Assembly (NCBI GenBank): GCA_905216045.1
Contig: CAJMSL010000004.1
Span: 1-35,696, forward strand
Reading direction: 5' to 3'
Length of the DNA: 35,696 nucleotides
From: an uncultured bacterium
Lineage (GTDB): Bacteria; Actinomycetota; Coriobacteriia; Coriobacteriales; Coriobacteriaceae
The position numbers and the translations under genes were made by a program. Within the stretch, counting starts at the first letter, position 1, and each line of letters starts with the position of its first letter. Shown piece by piece: positions 25,924 to 33,693 of this stretch. The notes under the pieces are model-generated. The model was not told the DNA's origin, searched no databases, and saw only the letters and a list, made by a program, of their open reading frames with translations.

Positions 25924-26127
25924 GTTAACGTACTCTACTTTTTCTATCTGCATCTCTTCTGCTTTATAAGTCCATACGGCAGTACCGTTCACGGCTGTAT
26001 TTCTACCGATTACCAGATTCTCAAAAAGTGACAAGCGATGTGTTATGAGTACGTTAACATAGCCCGTAACGTGCGGTATCGTGAACACTTGGTTCATGCC
26101 GCTTTAAGTTGTTAACGTACTCATAAC
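25924..26127. promoter_or_regulatory. Three operator-like sites in the lacI-type/galK divergent region
   Basis: GTTAACGTACTC occurs at 25924-25935. Its 17-nt extended forms GTTATGAGTACGTTAAC (26042-26058) and GTTAACGTACTCATAAC (26111-26127) are exact reverse complements of each other. All are centred on ACGT, as LacI-family sites are centred on CG. Centres are about 120 and 69 nt apart, an arrangement that would allow looping. The last site lies 40 nt upstream of galK. Confidence 0.7.
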
Positions 26128-26167
26128 GACGCAAAACCCACCCGGGCGCGCCAAGGAAAGGACTCCC

Positions 26168-27373
26168 ATGACCACCCCCGACGAAAAGACATTCGCCACG
26201 CTCACCAAGCTGTTCGAAGAGGAGTTTGGCCCCATCGGCGACCGCCAGGTGCTCTACGTGCACGCGCCCGGCCGCTCCGAGATCAGCGGCAACCACACTG
26301 ACCACGAGGGTGGCCACGTTATCGCCGGCTCGCTCGATGTCGCTGTCGACGGCATCGCCGTGGCAACCGATTCCAACAAGGTTCGCGTAGCCGACGAGGG
26401 CTATCCCACGTTTGAAATCGCGCTCGACACGCTAGACGTTCAGGAGTCCGAGAAGGGCACGTCCGCGAGCCTCGTCCGCGGCATGGCCCACGAAATCGCT
26501 GCTCTGGGCGTTGGGCCCCAGGGCTTCGACTTCGCCTTCACCTGCTCTGTCCCCTCGGGCGGCGGCCTTTCCAGCTCCGCTGCTGTCGAGGCGGCATACG
26601 GTCGCACCATGGAGACGCTCTGGGGAGCACCCGCCATCGAGCCCGTCGCGCTCGCCCAGATGAGCCAGCGCACCGAGAACAACTATTACGGCAAGCCCTG
26701 CGGTCTGATGGACCAGGCCGCTGTGTGCCTGGGCGGCCTCGCCTACATGGACTTTGAGGATCAGGCCCAGCCTAAAACCCAGAAGCTCGAGCTCAACTTT
26801 GAGGATCACGGTTACGCGCTCGTGCTCGTTAAGGTCGGTGCCGACCACGTGGCAGCCACCGACGACTACGCCGCCGTTCCGCGCGAGATGCAGGACGTCG
26901 CCGCCGAGTTTGGCAAGGAACGCCTGTGCGAGGTCGATGTTGCCGACTTTGACGCCAAGCTCCCCGAGCTGCGCGCCAAGCTGGGCGACCGCGCCTGTCT
27001 GCGCGCCGTTCACTACTGGTACGAAAACGGCCTGGTCGACAAGCGCTGGGCTGCCCTGAACGCCGGCGACATCGATCAGTTCCTGGTCCTGACGCGCGAG
27101 TCCGGCGCCAGCTCTGCCATGTACCTACAGAATGTCGTTGCCAAGCTGGGCTCCGAGCAGCCCTCGATGTATGCCCTGGCACTGGCCGAGCACGTGCTCG
27201 ACGGCCGTGGCGCCGTCCGTATCCACGGTGGCGGCTTTGGTGGCACCATCCAGGCCTTCGTGCCGCTCGACCTGGTCGACACCTTTATCACCAAGATGAA
27301 CGGCTGGCTGGGCGAGGGCTCTGCCCGCCACTACGCAATTTCTGACAAGGGGGCTTACGCGGCATGGCTGTAA
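26168..27373 (+). CDS. galK: Galactokinase
   Basis: GalK phosphorylates galactose to galactose 1-phosphate with ATP, the first committed Leloir step. The 401-residue GHMP kinase has the galactokinase signature GRSEISGNHTDHEGG (35-49), the ATP loop SVPSGGGLSSSAAV (127-140), the KPCGLMDQAAVCLGG segment, and the C-terminal HGGGFGGTIQAFVP motif. The ATG at 26168 follows AAAGGA at 6 nt. It is the first gene of a galK-galT operon; its stop overlaps galT by 10 nt, so the two are translationally coupled. Expression is probably repressed by the divergent LacI-type regulator. No galE is in the window. Confidence 0.96.
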   Translation: MTTPDEKTFATLTKLFEEEFGPIGDRQVLYVHAPGRSEISGNHTDHEGGHVIAGSLDVAVDGIAVATDSNKVRVADEGYPTFEIALDTLDVQESEKGTSASLVRGMAHEIAALGVGPQGFDFAFTCSVPSGGGLSSSAAVEAAYGRTMETLWGAPAIEPVALAQMSQRTENNYYGKPCGLMDQAAVCLGGLAYMDFEDQAQPKTQKLELNFEDHGYALVLVKVGADHVAATDDYAAVPREMQDVAAEFGKERLCEVDVADFDAKLPELRAKLGDRACLRAVHYWYENGLVDKRWAALNAGDIDQFLVLTRESGASSAMYLQNVVAKLGSEQPSMYALALAEHVLDGRGAVRIHGGGFGGTIQAFVPLDLVDTFITKMNGWLGEGSARHYAISDKGAYAAWL

Positions 27374-28992
27374 TGACTGACGTGCGCGAGGCCGCGCAGA
27401 ACCTGATCGAGTACGCTATCCACCGATCGATGATCGGCCAGGACGATCGCATCTGGGCGTATAACACCATTCTCGAGTGCATCGGTGCTACGGGCCCGGC
27501 GCTCGACATGGCCTGGGCGCTCCGGGTCGAGAAGCTCTCGCTCTTGCACCCCGACACCCTGCCCAACTTTGACCTTGAAGGCACACTTGCCGCGCTTTCC
27601 GAGGCCGCCGTTGTCAACGGTGCCGCCGAGGACACGGCATCGGGCCGCGACCGCATCGCCATGCGCATCATGGGCGTGCTGATGCCGAGGCCTTCGGTTG
27701 TAAACGAGGAATTCAACGGACGTATGGGCGTCAACGAGCCCCGCGCCGCGACCGACTGGTTCTACGGCCTGTGCTGCGACGCCGGCTACGTGCGCCGTGC
27801 CGCCATCGCGCGCAACATCAAATGGAGCACCCCCACCAACTGGGGCGACCTCGAGATTACCATCAACCTGTCAAAGCCCGAAAAGGACCCGCGCGATATT
27901 GCCGCGGCCGGCGCCGCCAAAAACACGGGCGAGAAGTATCCCGCCTGCCAGCTCTGCATCGAAAACGAGGGCTATCCCGGACGCTCCGCTGCAGCCGACG
28001 GCGGCGCTCACCCCGCCCGCCAGAATCTGCGCGTTATCCCCATCCAGCTCGACGGCGAGCGCTGGGGCTTCCAGTACAGCCCGTATGCGTACTTTAACGA
28101 GCACTGCATTGCCATGAGCTCCGAGCATCGCCCGATGCACGTCGACCGTAAGGGACTGACCTGCCTGCTCGACTTTGTGGACCTGTTCCCGCACTACTTT
28201 ATTGGCTCCAACGCCGACCTGCCCATCGTGGGCGGCTCGATTCTTTCGCACGACCACTTCCAGGGCGGTGCGCACGAGTTCCCCATGATGCATGCCGCCG
28301 AGGTCTCGCAGTTTAGCGTTCCCGGCTTTGACCAGGTCAGCGGCACTGTGCTGCAATGGCCGCTTTCAGTGCTGCGCCTGCGCTCGCATGACCGCGCCCA
28401 GTTGCTCGACGCTGCCGAGAAGATTATCCTCGCTTGGCGCGAGTGGACCGATGAGTCGGTTGGCATCGTCGCGCACACAGCCGACGGCGTAGCGCACAAC
28501 ACCGTGACGCCCGTCATCCGCCGCGTCGATTCCCGCGGCAATGCCGGCGGCGAGATCTACGAGACCTACCTGGCGCTTCGCTGCAATATCACGACCGACG
28601 AGCATCCGCTGGGCGTGTTCCACCCGCATGCCGAGTATCACCATATTAAAAAGGAGAACATCGGCCTGATCGAGGTCATGGGCCTGGCCATTTTACCGCC
28701 GCGCTTGGTTCCCGAGCTCGGCGCTGTCCGCGAGCACCTGCTGGCGGCCAAGGCCGACGCCAGCTACGATCTCGCCGGCGCGCTCGAGGGCGACGACCTT
28801 TGCCGCAGCCACGCCGCATGGGCCGAGGATGTCTTTGCACGCCGCGCCGATGAACTTACGACCGACAACGCCATCGATATCCTGCACGAGGAGGTGGGCG
28901 TGGTGTTTGGCCACGTGCTCGACAACGCCGGCGTCTTTAAATGGGACGAGGCAGGACGCGCCGCCCAGCAGCGCTTTATCGACTCGCTGTAG
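27364..28992 (+). CDS. galT: UTP/UDP-glucose-hexose-1-phosphate uridylyltransferase, Firmicutes-type GalT
   Basis: GalT moves the uridylyl group from UDP-glucose to galactose 1-phosphate, giving glucose 1-phosphate and UDP-galactose. The protein has 542 residues, longer than E. coli GalT and typical of the second GalT family found in lactobacilli and clostridia. Hallmarks are FYGLCCDAGYVRRAAIARNIKW, HRPMHVDRKG, FPHYFIGSNADLPIVGGSILSHDHFQGG with the active-site histidines, and GVFHPHAEYHHIKKENIGLIEVMG. The start at 27364 is favoured by AAGGGGG 10 nt upstream; an ATG at 27373 is also possible. A strong terminator follows. Confidence 0.95.
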   Translation: MAVMTDVREAAQNLIEYAIHRSMIGQDDRIWAYNTILECIGATGPALDMAWALRVEKLSLLHPDTLPNFDLEGTLAALSEAAVVNGAAEDTASGRDRIAMRIMGVLMPRPSVVNEEFNGRMGVNEPRAATDWFYGLCCDAGYVRRAAIARNIKWSTPTNWGDLEITINLSKPEKDPRDIAAAGAAKNTGEKYPACQLCIENEGYPGRSAAADGGAHPARQNLRVIPIQLDGERWGFQYSPYAYFNEHCIAMSSEHRPMHVDRKGLTCLLDFVDLFPHYFIGSNADLPIVGGSILSHDHFQGGAHEFPMMHAAEVSQFSVPGFDQVSGTVLQWPLSVLRLRSHDRAQLLDAAEKIILAWREWTDESVGIVAHTADGVAHNTVTPVIRRVDSRGNAGGEIYETYLALRCNITTDEHPLGVFHPHAEYHHIKKENIGLIEVMGLAILPPRLVPELGAVREHLLAAKADASYDLAGALEGDDLCRSHAAWAEDVFARRADELTTDNAIDILHEEVGVVFGHVLDNAGVFKWDEAGRAAQQRFIDSL

Positions 28993-29040
28993 CACGCGAG
29001 CTCGAACGCACGCACTTAACAAATAGCGCCTACACGACCA

Positions 29041-29078
29041 CGGCGCCCGCCGGCAACATCGCCGACGGGCGCCGTTTT
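29041..29078 (+). terminator. Terminator of galKT
   Basis: CGGCGCCCG (29041-29049) pairs with CGGGCGCCG (29066-29074), with an inner CGGC/GCCG extension, and TTTT follows. It lies 48 nt past the galT stop codon. Confidence 0.85.
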
Positions 29079-29110
29079 CTGATGCAAGGGTAGCTAATTT
29101 GCACCAAAAC

Positions 29111-29150
29111 AAGGAGTGTTCCAAACTGCCGGCAGAGAAGGAACGTCCCC
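29111..29150 (+). repeat. 40-bp direct repeat, left copy, flanking the ATPase module
   Basis: It matches 30625-30664 at 35 of 40 positions, including the shared core CCAAACTGCCGGCA and the ending GGAACGTCCC. The two copies enclose the ATPase gene and its upstream sites. Confidence 0.75.
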
Positions 29151-29168
29151 AGGTGCCGACCTAAACTC

Positions 29169-29259
29169 CCACATTATTCGATTGAAAAAAGTGGTTGCCT
29201 CACACATTATTCGATGGAAAAACGTGGTTTACTCCCACATTTTTCGATGGAAAGACCAA
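29169..29259 (+). promoter_or_regulatory. Three iterated dyad sites upstream of the ATPase gene
   Basis: CACATTATTCGATTG (29169), CACATTATTCGATGG (29202) and CACATTTTTCGATGG (29236) repeat every 33-34 nt, about three helical turns. The middle unit with its GAAAAACGTG tail is an imperfect palindrome (9 of 12 pairs). The array ends at the ATPase promoter, as a cooperative operator array would. Confidence 0.6.
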
Positions 29260-29273
29260 GACGGTCTTATACT
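29252..29273 (+). promoter_or_regulatory. Dyad overlapping a -10 box of the ATPase gene
   Basis: AAGACC-N5-GGTCTT (29252-29268) abuts TATACT (29268-29273), a good -10 box 23 nt before the ATG. No consensus -35 is present, so an activator, or repression by occlusion, is likely. Confidence 0.45.
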
Positions 29274-29296
29274 AACCATGATCGTTAGGGGGCAGT

Positions 29297-30598
29297 ATGC
29301 AGCGACAGCTAATGGACGAACTCATCGCTTGGAAATCTAGGGCAAACCGCAAGCCCCTCCTGCTTAAGGGGGCCCGCCAGACGGGAAAAACCTGGCTTCT
29401 CAACGAATTCGCAGGCCAGCAGTATCAAAACGTCATCCGTTTTGACTTTATGCTCGAACCGGGCGCACGTTCGCTGTTCGACGGAAGCCTTGACCCCAAA
29501 CGCATCATCTCCCAGATAGAGCTCCTGCGCGGCCAGACCATAACGCCGACAGACACACTCATCATCTTCGACGAAATCCAAGAGGCACCGCGTGGCATCA
29601 CCTCGCTCAAATACTTCAACGAGCTGGCGCCGGAATACCATATCGTGGCAGCCGGCTCCTATATGGGGCTCGCGCTCCGACGCGAAAACGAGTCGTTCCC
29701 CGTCGGCAAGATTGACCAGCTTACCATGCGCCCCATGGGGTTTGTCGAGTTCGTTCGTGCCGTCGATGGCGATCCGCTCGCAGATGCCATCCTTGCCGCA
29801 GACATGGACCTGCTGGCAAACGTTTCCGAAAAGCTCGAGCGCCTGCTCAAGGAATACCTCGTTGTCGGTGGCATGCCAGAAGTTGTCTCCGCTTTCGCCG
29901 CCTCCCACGATTTCATCGAGGCCCGCAGGCTTCAGCAGCAAATCATCGAAGCTTATGAATCCGATTTTGGCAAGCATGCGCCAGCCCGCATCGTCGAGCG
30001 CATGAGGCTGGTTTGGAAATCCCTTCCCGGCCAGCTCGCAAAGGAAAACAAGAAGTTCGTCTACGGCGCGCTTCGTCCCGGGGCGCGCGCACGCGATTTT
30101 GAGGAAAGCCTCCAGTGGCTCATGGACTATGGAATCGTTCATAAGGTACCACGTGTTTCCGCCCTAAGAGCACCGCTCACAAGCTACGAGGATCTCTCGG
30201 GCTTCAAGCTGTTCTGCATCGACACCGGCATCCTCGGAGCACTCTCCAGCCTCACGCCAGCCATTGTTCTGAACGGGCCCGCTGTTTTTACGGAGTTCAA
30301 AGGCTCGCTGACCGAGCAATACGTCGCACAGGAGCTTTTGCTCCAAGGCAAAACTCCCGCGTATTGGTCATCCTCCTCCGGCAATGCAGAGACTGACTTT
30401 GCCATCGACCATGCGGGGACCGTGCTTCCGCTCGAGGTCAAGGCGGCAGAGAATCTCAAAGCAAAGAGCCTGAGGACTGCCTGCGAGAAGTTCAAACTCG
30501 GGCGCTGCGTGAGAACATCGTTAGCGGCATATAGAGACGAGGGCACGCTCGCCAACATTCCGCTCTGGGAGATTGGGCAAATCGACAAGCTGGCATAG
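29297..30598 (+). CDS. AAA_14 / DUF4143 ATPase
   Basis: This 433-residue protein belongs to the large, poorly understood family of AAA ATPases with a C-terminal DUF4143 domain, common in gut anaerobes. Walker A is GARQTGKT (25-32), Walker B is LIIFDEIQ (Asp92, Glu93), and sensor-type AGSYMGLALRRE follows. The C-terminal part carries an ETDF-x-LEVKA pattern (Asp367, Glu380, Lys382), which resembles a PD-(D/E)XK nuclease fold. The ATG at 29297 has AGGGGGC upstream. Three iterated sites and a dyad precede it and 40-bp direct repeats flank it, so it looks like an accessory gene inserted between the gal and lac loci. The cellular role is unknown. Confidence 0.9.
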   Translation: MQRQLMDELIAWKSRANRKPLLLKGARQTGKTWLLNEFAGQQYQNVIRFDFMLEPGARSLFDGSLDPKRIISQIELLRGQTITPTDTLIIFDEIQEAPRGITSLKYFNELAPEYHIVAAGSYMGLALRRENESFPVGKIDQLTMRPMGFVEFVRAVDGDPLADAILAADMDLLANVSEKLERLLKEYLVVGGMPEVVSAFAASHDFIEARRLQQQIIEAYESDFGKHAPARIVERMRLVWKSLPGQLAKENKKFVYGALRPGARARDFEESLQWLMDYGIVHKVPRVSALRAPLTSYEDLSGFKLFCIDTGILGALSSLTPAIVLNGPAVFTEFKGSLTEQYVAQELLLQGKTPAYWSSSSGNAETDFAIDHAGTVLPLEVKAAENLKAKSLRTACEKFKLGRCVRTSLAAYRDEGTLANIPLWEIGQIDKLA

Positions 30599-30624
30599 GC
30601 GCTGTGGAGGGGGGGGTGCCCCGT

Positions 30625-30664
30625 AAGGAGTGTCCCAAACTGCCGGCAAAAACGGAACGTCCCT
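30625..30664 (+). repeat. 40-bp direct repeat, right copy
   Basis: Right-hand partner of the repeat at 29111-29150 (35 of 40 identical), in the same orientation. It begins 26 nt after the ATPase stop and lies next to structured repeat copy 3. Confidence 0.75.
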
Positions 30665-30699
30665 ATCTACCGCATTCCCGAAGCAAGGCAACGCCGATG

Positions 30700-30857
30700 T
30701 TTTGGCAACGGCAGCGAGCGGGCCGCATTTGAGGCAAGGTGACGTGAAACGAAAGGGCGCTGACCTTCCGGTCGCGCCCTTGAAGTTGAACGTCAGATTG
30801 TCCAAATGCGGCCCGCGCAGCGTCGAGCGGTTACGGCGTTTGGTAAAACGCCGTAAC
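30700..30857 (-). repeat. Structured intergenic repeat, copy 3 (after lacC)
   Basis: On the minus strand the leading hairpin (30857-30830) is GTTACGGCGTTT with AAACGCCGTAAC, differing from copies 1, 2 and 4 by compensated changes. CGCTCGACGCTGC follows. The outer stem is a perfect 14 bp (30718-30731 with 30803-30816, GCGGGCCGCATTTG), again a new sequence. The inner hairpin (30755-30779) lies between ATCTGACGTTCAACTTC and TTTCACGTCACCTTGC. The element begins one base after the lacC stop codon. Confidence 0.8.
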
Positions 30858-30858
30858 T

Positions 30859-31794
30859 TTAAAGCTCCGTAACTTCAACGTTGTTGAAGATCTCGTCCCA
30901 GCGGTCCATGACCAGGTGGCCGGTCTTGGGATCCATGGCGTTGAGCTTGCCGCAGGTATTGGCGGTCTTGAGCACCGTGACATCGTCGGCACCAGCAGCA
31001 ATGGCATGCGCAAAGCCGGCGATGGTCGAGTCACCGGAACCCGTCGCGTTCACAGCCGCAATCGCGGGTGTCTTGGCGCGGAACGCGCGGCCCTCATGGA
31101 AGCCCACCGAACCGGCAGCGCCCATCGAAACGACAACCCAGGGAATACCGGCAAAGCGGTCATCGGCGGCAAGCGCCTCGCGCAGGGCATCGACATCATC
31201 GGTCGTAAAGGACGTACCCAGCAGGCCGTTAATCTCGGTCAGGTTGGGCTTTACGAGCTCAGGCTTAGCGTCGGACTCCAGCGCGGCCTCCAGCGATGCA
31301 CCCGAGGTGTCGAGCAGCACCTTGGCGCCCGCCTCCTCGGCGATCTTGACGAGCTCGGCATAGTAGCCGGTATCGACGCCGCGCGGCAGCGAGCCCGAAA
31401 GCGTCACAACGTCCGCCTTCGCTGCAAGCTCGGCGAATTTGGCCGTAAAGGCCTCGAGCTCGGCCGGGGCGATCTGCGGGCCGCTCTCCAGCAGCTCGGT
31501 CTGATTACCCTCGTGCAGAATATTCAGGCAAATGCGCGTCTCACCGGCGATGGGCACAAAGTCGTTCTTGACGCCATCGGCATCCATGAGCTCGGCCATA
31601 TAGGCACCCATGTGGCCGCCGAGCAGACCGGTCGCGAGCACATCGTCGCCCAGCTGCAGCAGCACACGGCTCACGTTGAGGCCCTTGCCGCCAGCAGTCT
31701 TTTCGGGCGTCACGCGGTTCACGTCGTCGATGATCAGCTTGTCGAGTTGATAGCGCGTATCAATCGACGGGTTCATGGTAACGGTCAGAATCAT
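30859..31794 (-). CDS. lacC: Tagatose-6-phosphate kinase (LacC; 1-phosphofructokinase family)
   Basis: LacC phosphorylates tagatose 6-phosphate to tagatose 1,6-bisphosphate. The 311-residue PfkB-family kinase opens MILTVTMNPSIDTRYQLD, then has VNRVTPEKTAGGKGLNVSRVL, ETRICLNILH, VVTLSGSLPRG, VKPNLTEINGLLG, the catalytic VNATGSGDSTIAGF and the ending KTANTCGKLNAMDPKTGHLVM. The last segment is closer to LacC than to FruK as I know these families. The ATG at 31794 has CAGGAG 6 nt upstream. It lies 53 nt after the aldose epimerase gene on the same strand, with lacB and lacA further upstream. Confidence 0.9.
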   Translation of the reverse strand: MILTVTMNPSIDTRYQLDKLIIDDVNRVTPEKTAGGKGLNVSRVLLQLGDDVLATGLLGGHMGAYMAELMDADGVKNDFVPIAGETRICLNILHEGNQTELLESGPQIAPAELEAFTAKFAELAAKADVVTLSGSLPRGVDTGYYAELVKIAEEAGAKVLLDTSGASLEAALESDAKPELVKPNLTEINGLLGTSFTTDDVDALREALAADDRFAGIPWVVVSMGAAGSVGFHEGRAFRAKTPAIAAVNATGSGDSTIAGFAHAIAAGADDVTVLKTANTCGKLNAMDPKTGHLVMDRWDEIFNNVEVTEL

Positions 31795-31847
31795 ATTGAA
31801 CTCCTGTTCCGGGGCGGCATAACCCGCCCCAAACATACGATAACTCG

Positions 31848-32729
31848 TTAAAGGATCTCGATCTCAAAGCCGCGGGTAACGGTCTCCCCCGGCTTGGCAA
31901 CCAGGCAGCCACGCTTGTGCTCCAGAATATCGTCCTCATCGGAGCAGGTGGACAGACCACCCCACGGTTCAACAGCCACAAAGTCGCCCTCGGGCTTGCT
32001 CCACACAATCAGGTACGGCATATCGGGGAACGTCAGGCGCACGCCCTTGTCCTCGGTTTTCTTGGTCAGCGTAACCACACGGCTCTCGAGCACGTCGAAG
32101 ACGGTCTCCGCAAAGTCGAAGAGTTCGTGAGTAAGCGGCAGGTTCTGGCCGATCATGGGGTTCTTGCTGCGATGCTCAACATCAATCAGGCCCGTCGAGG
32201 GAACGGCAGTACAGAGCTCGGTGGCCTCACGCTGCTCAAAACGAAGCTCATAATCGTCATAAGACTCGCCCTCGTCGAGCGGGCACTTAAAGCCGGGGTG
32301 GCCGCCCACAAAGAACGGCATGTCCTCGGTGCCCTCATTGGTCACCTCGTAGGACACGTTCACCTTTTCCGAATCGATCGTGTAACGAGCAACGATCTTA
32401 AACGGATACGGGTACTGCTCGAGCAACTCGGCATGGTCGGCAGAGCTTAAGCTCAGCGCAACCATGTTGTCGCTCTGCTCCTCGAGCTTCCACTCCTGCT
32501 TGCGCGCAAAGCCGTGGCGGGCGAGCTTGACCTCGCGGCCGCCCATGGTCATTGCGCGACCGTCACGAAGACCGCCGCAGATCGGGAAACAAATGGGCGC
32601 CTGGCCCGACCAGACCGCCGGATCACCCTGCCACAGGTACTCACGGCCGTTGGCCGCAATAGAAGTGAACGACCCGCCCGCCGTGCTCAGTGCTACGCGG
32701 ATAGAACCGTTATCAAGAACAAACTCCAT
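31848..32729 (-). CDS. Aldose 1-epimerase family protein (LacX-like)
   Basis: This 293-residue protein starts at the ATG at 32729 (GGGAAGG upstream). Aldose 1-epimerase (galactose mutarotase)-like features include SIRVALSTAGGSFTSIAANGREYLW, WSGQAPICFPICGGLRD, KLARHGFARKQEW, the catalytic-type histidine in FVGGHPGFKCPL, and the late acidic segment DFVAVEPWGGLSTCSDE. It belongs to the YeaD/LacX-like branch; LacX is encoded in lactococcal lac operons with unknown exact function. Placement between lacB and lacC supports a role in preparing galactose or a phosphorylated form for the pathway. The substrate is inferred. Confidence 0.87.
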   Translation of the reverse strand: MEFVLDNGSIRVALSTAGGSFTSIAANGREYLWQGDPAVWSGQAPICFPICGGLRDGRAMTMGGREVKLARHGFARKQEWKLEEQSDNMVALSLSSADHAELLEQYPYPFKIVARYTIDSEKVNVSYEVTNEGTEDMPFFVGGHPGFKCPLDEGESYDDYELRFEQREATELCTAVPSTGLIDVEHRSKNPMIGQNLPLTHELFDFAETVFDVLESRVVTLTKKTEDKGVRLTFPDMPYLIVWSKPEGDFVAVEPWGGLSTCSDEDDILEHKRGCLVAKPGETVTRGFEIEIL

Positions 32730-32950
32730 AGGAGCCTTCCCTTTCTTACGACAGCCCGCCAAGTCAATAGGGCTGATAGAAAACCGGCCCGCGCCCCCTC
32801 ACAGAAACGCGAGCCGTCAATTGAAAAGCTGCAAATCGCCAAGTACAGCCAAGAGCGAAGCACTCAAGCCAAGCAAGCAAACGTGTTATCGGAGCAGCTC
32901 GCCGTATCGGAAATCTTCGCAACAACAGCGGTAACCCCACAGGTCACCTC
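32730..32950. other. Intergenic stretch inside the lac operon
   Basis: This stretch upstream of the aldose epimerase gene contains no gene I can support. The part nearest the gene should hold its translation signals and perhaps a secondary promoter. The rest of the 376-nt lacB-epimerase gap is structured repeat copy 4. Confidence 0.4.
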
Positions 32951-33101
32951 AACGTCAGCGAGAAGCCAGCTGGTGAGGCAAGGTGCCGTGAAGCGAGGCG
33001 GCATTGACCTTCTGGTCATGCCGCCGAAGCTGAACGGCAGATTGCCCACCAGATGGCTTCGCAGCGTCGACCCGTTACGCGGTTTGGTAAAACCGCGTAA
33101 C
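32950..33101 (-). repeat. Structured intergenic repeat, copy 4 (inside the lac operon)
   Basis: On the minus strand the leading hairpin (33101-33074) equals that of copies 1 and 2, 4 nt after the lacB stop. GGGTCGACGCTGC follows. The outer stem is 32962-32975 with 33047-33060 (13 of 14 pairs, GAAGCCATCTGGTG). The inner hairpin (32997-33025, GGCGGCAT-type) is close to that of copy 1. GCAATCTGCCGTTCA and TTCACGGCACCTTGC are conserved, and it ends CTCGCTGACGTTG without a T-run. Confidence 0.8.
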
Positions 33102-33105
33102 CTCC

Positions 33106-33630
33106 TTAGTCGTGGTATTCGCCGCGGTCCCACTTCTCGAGGAACTCGTCAAAGAAGTGCGGGTCAGCCTGAGCCTCGGCGTCGGCCTTATTGCAGGCAT
33201 CGATCTTGGCGATCAGGGCATCGTGCTCGGGGGTCTTCTCGTAGGGCTCCTCCAGGAAGGCAAGCATGATATCGGCCATCAGGAACTCGCCGGTAATCTT
33301 GCCGCCAAAGCCCACGATGTTGGCGTTGATCGCGCGACTGGCATACAGTGCAGATGTCATGGCGCGGACCAGGTCGCAGCGGGCTCCGTGAACCTTGTTG
33401 ACGGCGTGGTTGATGCCGATGCCGGTGCCGCACAGGGCCACGCCAAAGTCGGCCTTGCCGCTGGCAACAGCCTCGCCCACGGCCTTACCGTAGATGGGAT
33501 AGTGCGTACGGGTGTGGCTGTAGGTGCCGCAGTCGAGCACCTTGTAACCAGCCTGCTCCAGGCGGTCGGCCAGATAGATCTTCTCGTCCGTAACGATATG
33601 GTCGCAACCGATTGCGATGGTCTTCTTCAT
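33106..33630 (-). CDS. lacB: Galactose-6-phosphate isomerase subunit LacB
   Basis: LacAB converts galactose 6-phosphate to tagatose 6-phosphate. The 174-residue RpiB/LacAB-fold protein has the near-diagnostic N-terminus IAIGCDHIVTDEK, GTYSHTRTHYPIYGKAVGEAV, the active-site cysteine in LCGTGIGINHAVNKV (Cys67), VGFGGKITGEFLM and the C-terminus FFDEFLEKWDRGEYHD, all as in lactococcal LacB. The ATG at 33630 follows AAAGGA. It lies 63 nt downstream of lacA. A structured repeat begins 4 nt after its stop codon. Confidence 0.96.
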   Translation of the reverse strand: MKKTIAIGCDHIVTDEKIYLADRLEQAGYKVLDCGTYSHTRTHYPIYGKAVGEAVASGKADFGVALCGTGIGINHAVNKVHGARCDLVRAMTSALYASRAINANIVGFGGKITGEFLMADIMLAFLEEPYEKTPEHDALIAKIDACNKADAEAQADPHFFDEFLEKWDRGEYHD

Positions 33631-33693
33631 CAGAACGTCCTTTCGTCTGAATTCACAAGTTGAGGTAGAAGTTCGAGTTCTCGGTGGCTCTCG

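Noticed and set aside
29169..29259. Short CRISPR array
   Set aside because: The three units repeat every 33-34 nt, but the repeated part is imperfect and the intervening parts are also similar. There are no cas genes. Operator sites fit better.
11198..33101. Structured repeats as integron attC sites
   Set aside because: They sit just after stop codons and keep structure over sequence, as attC sites do. However, the ends lack the RYYYAAC and GTTRRRY core sites, the genes are ordinary operon genes in mixed directions, and no integrase was seen.
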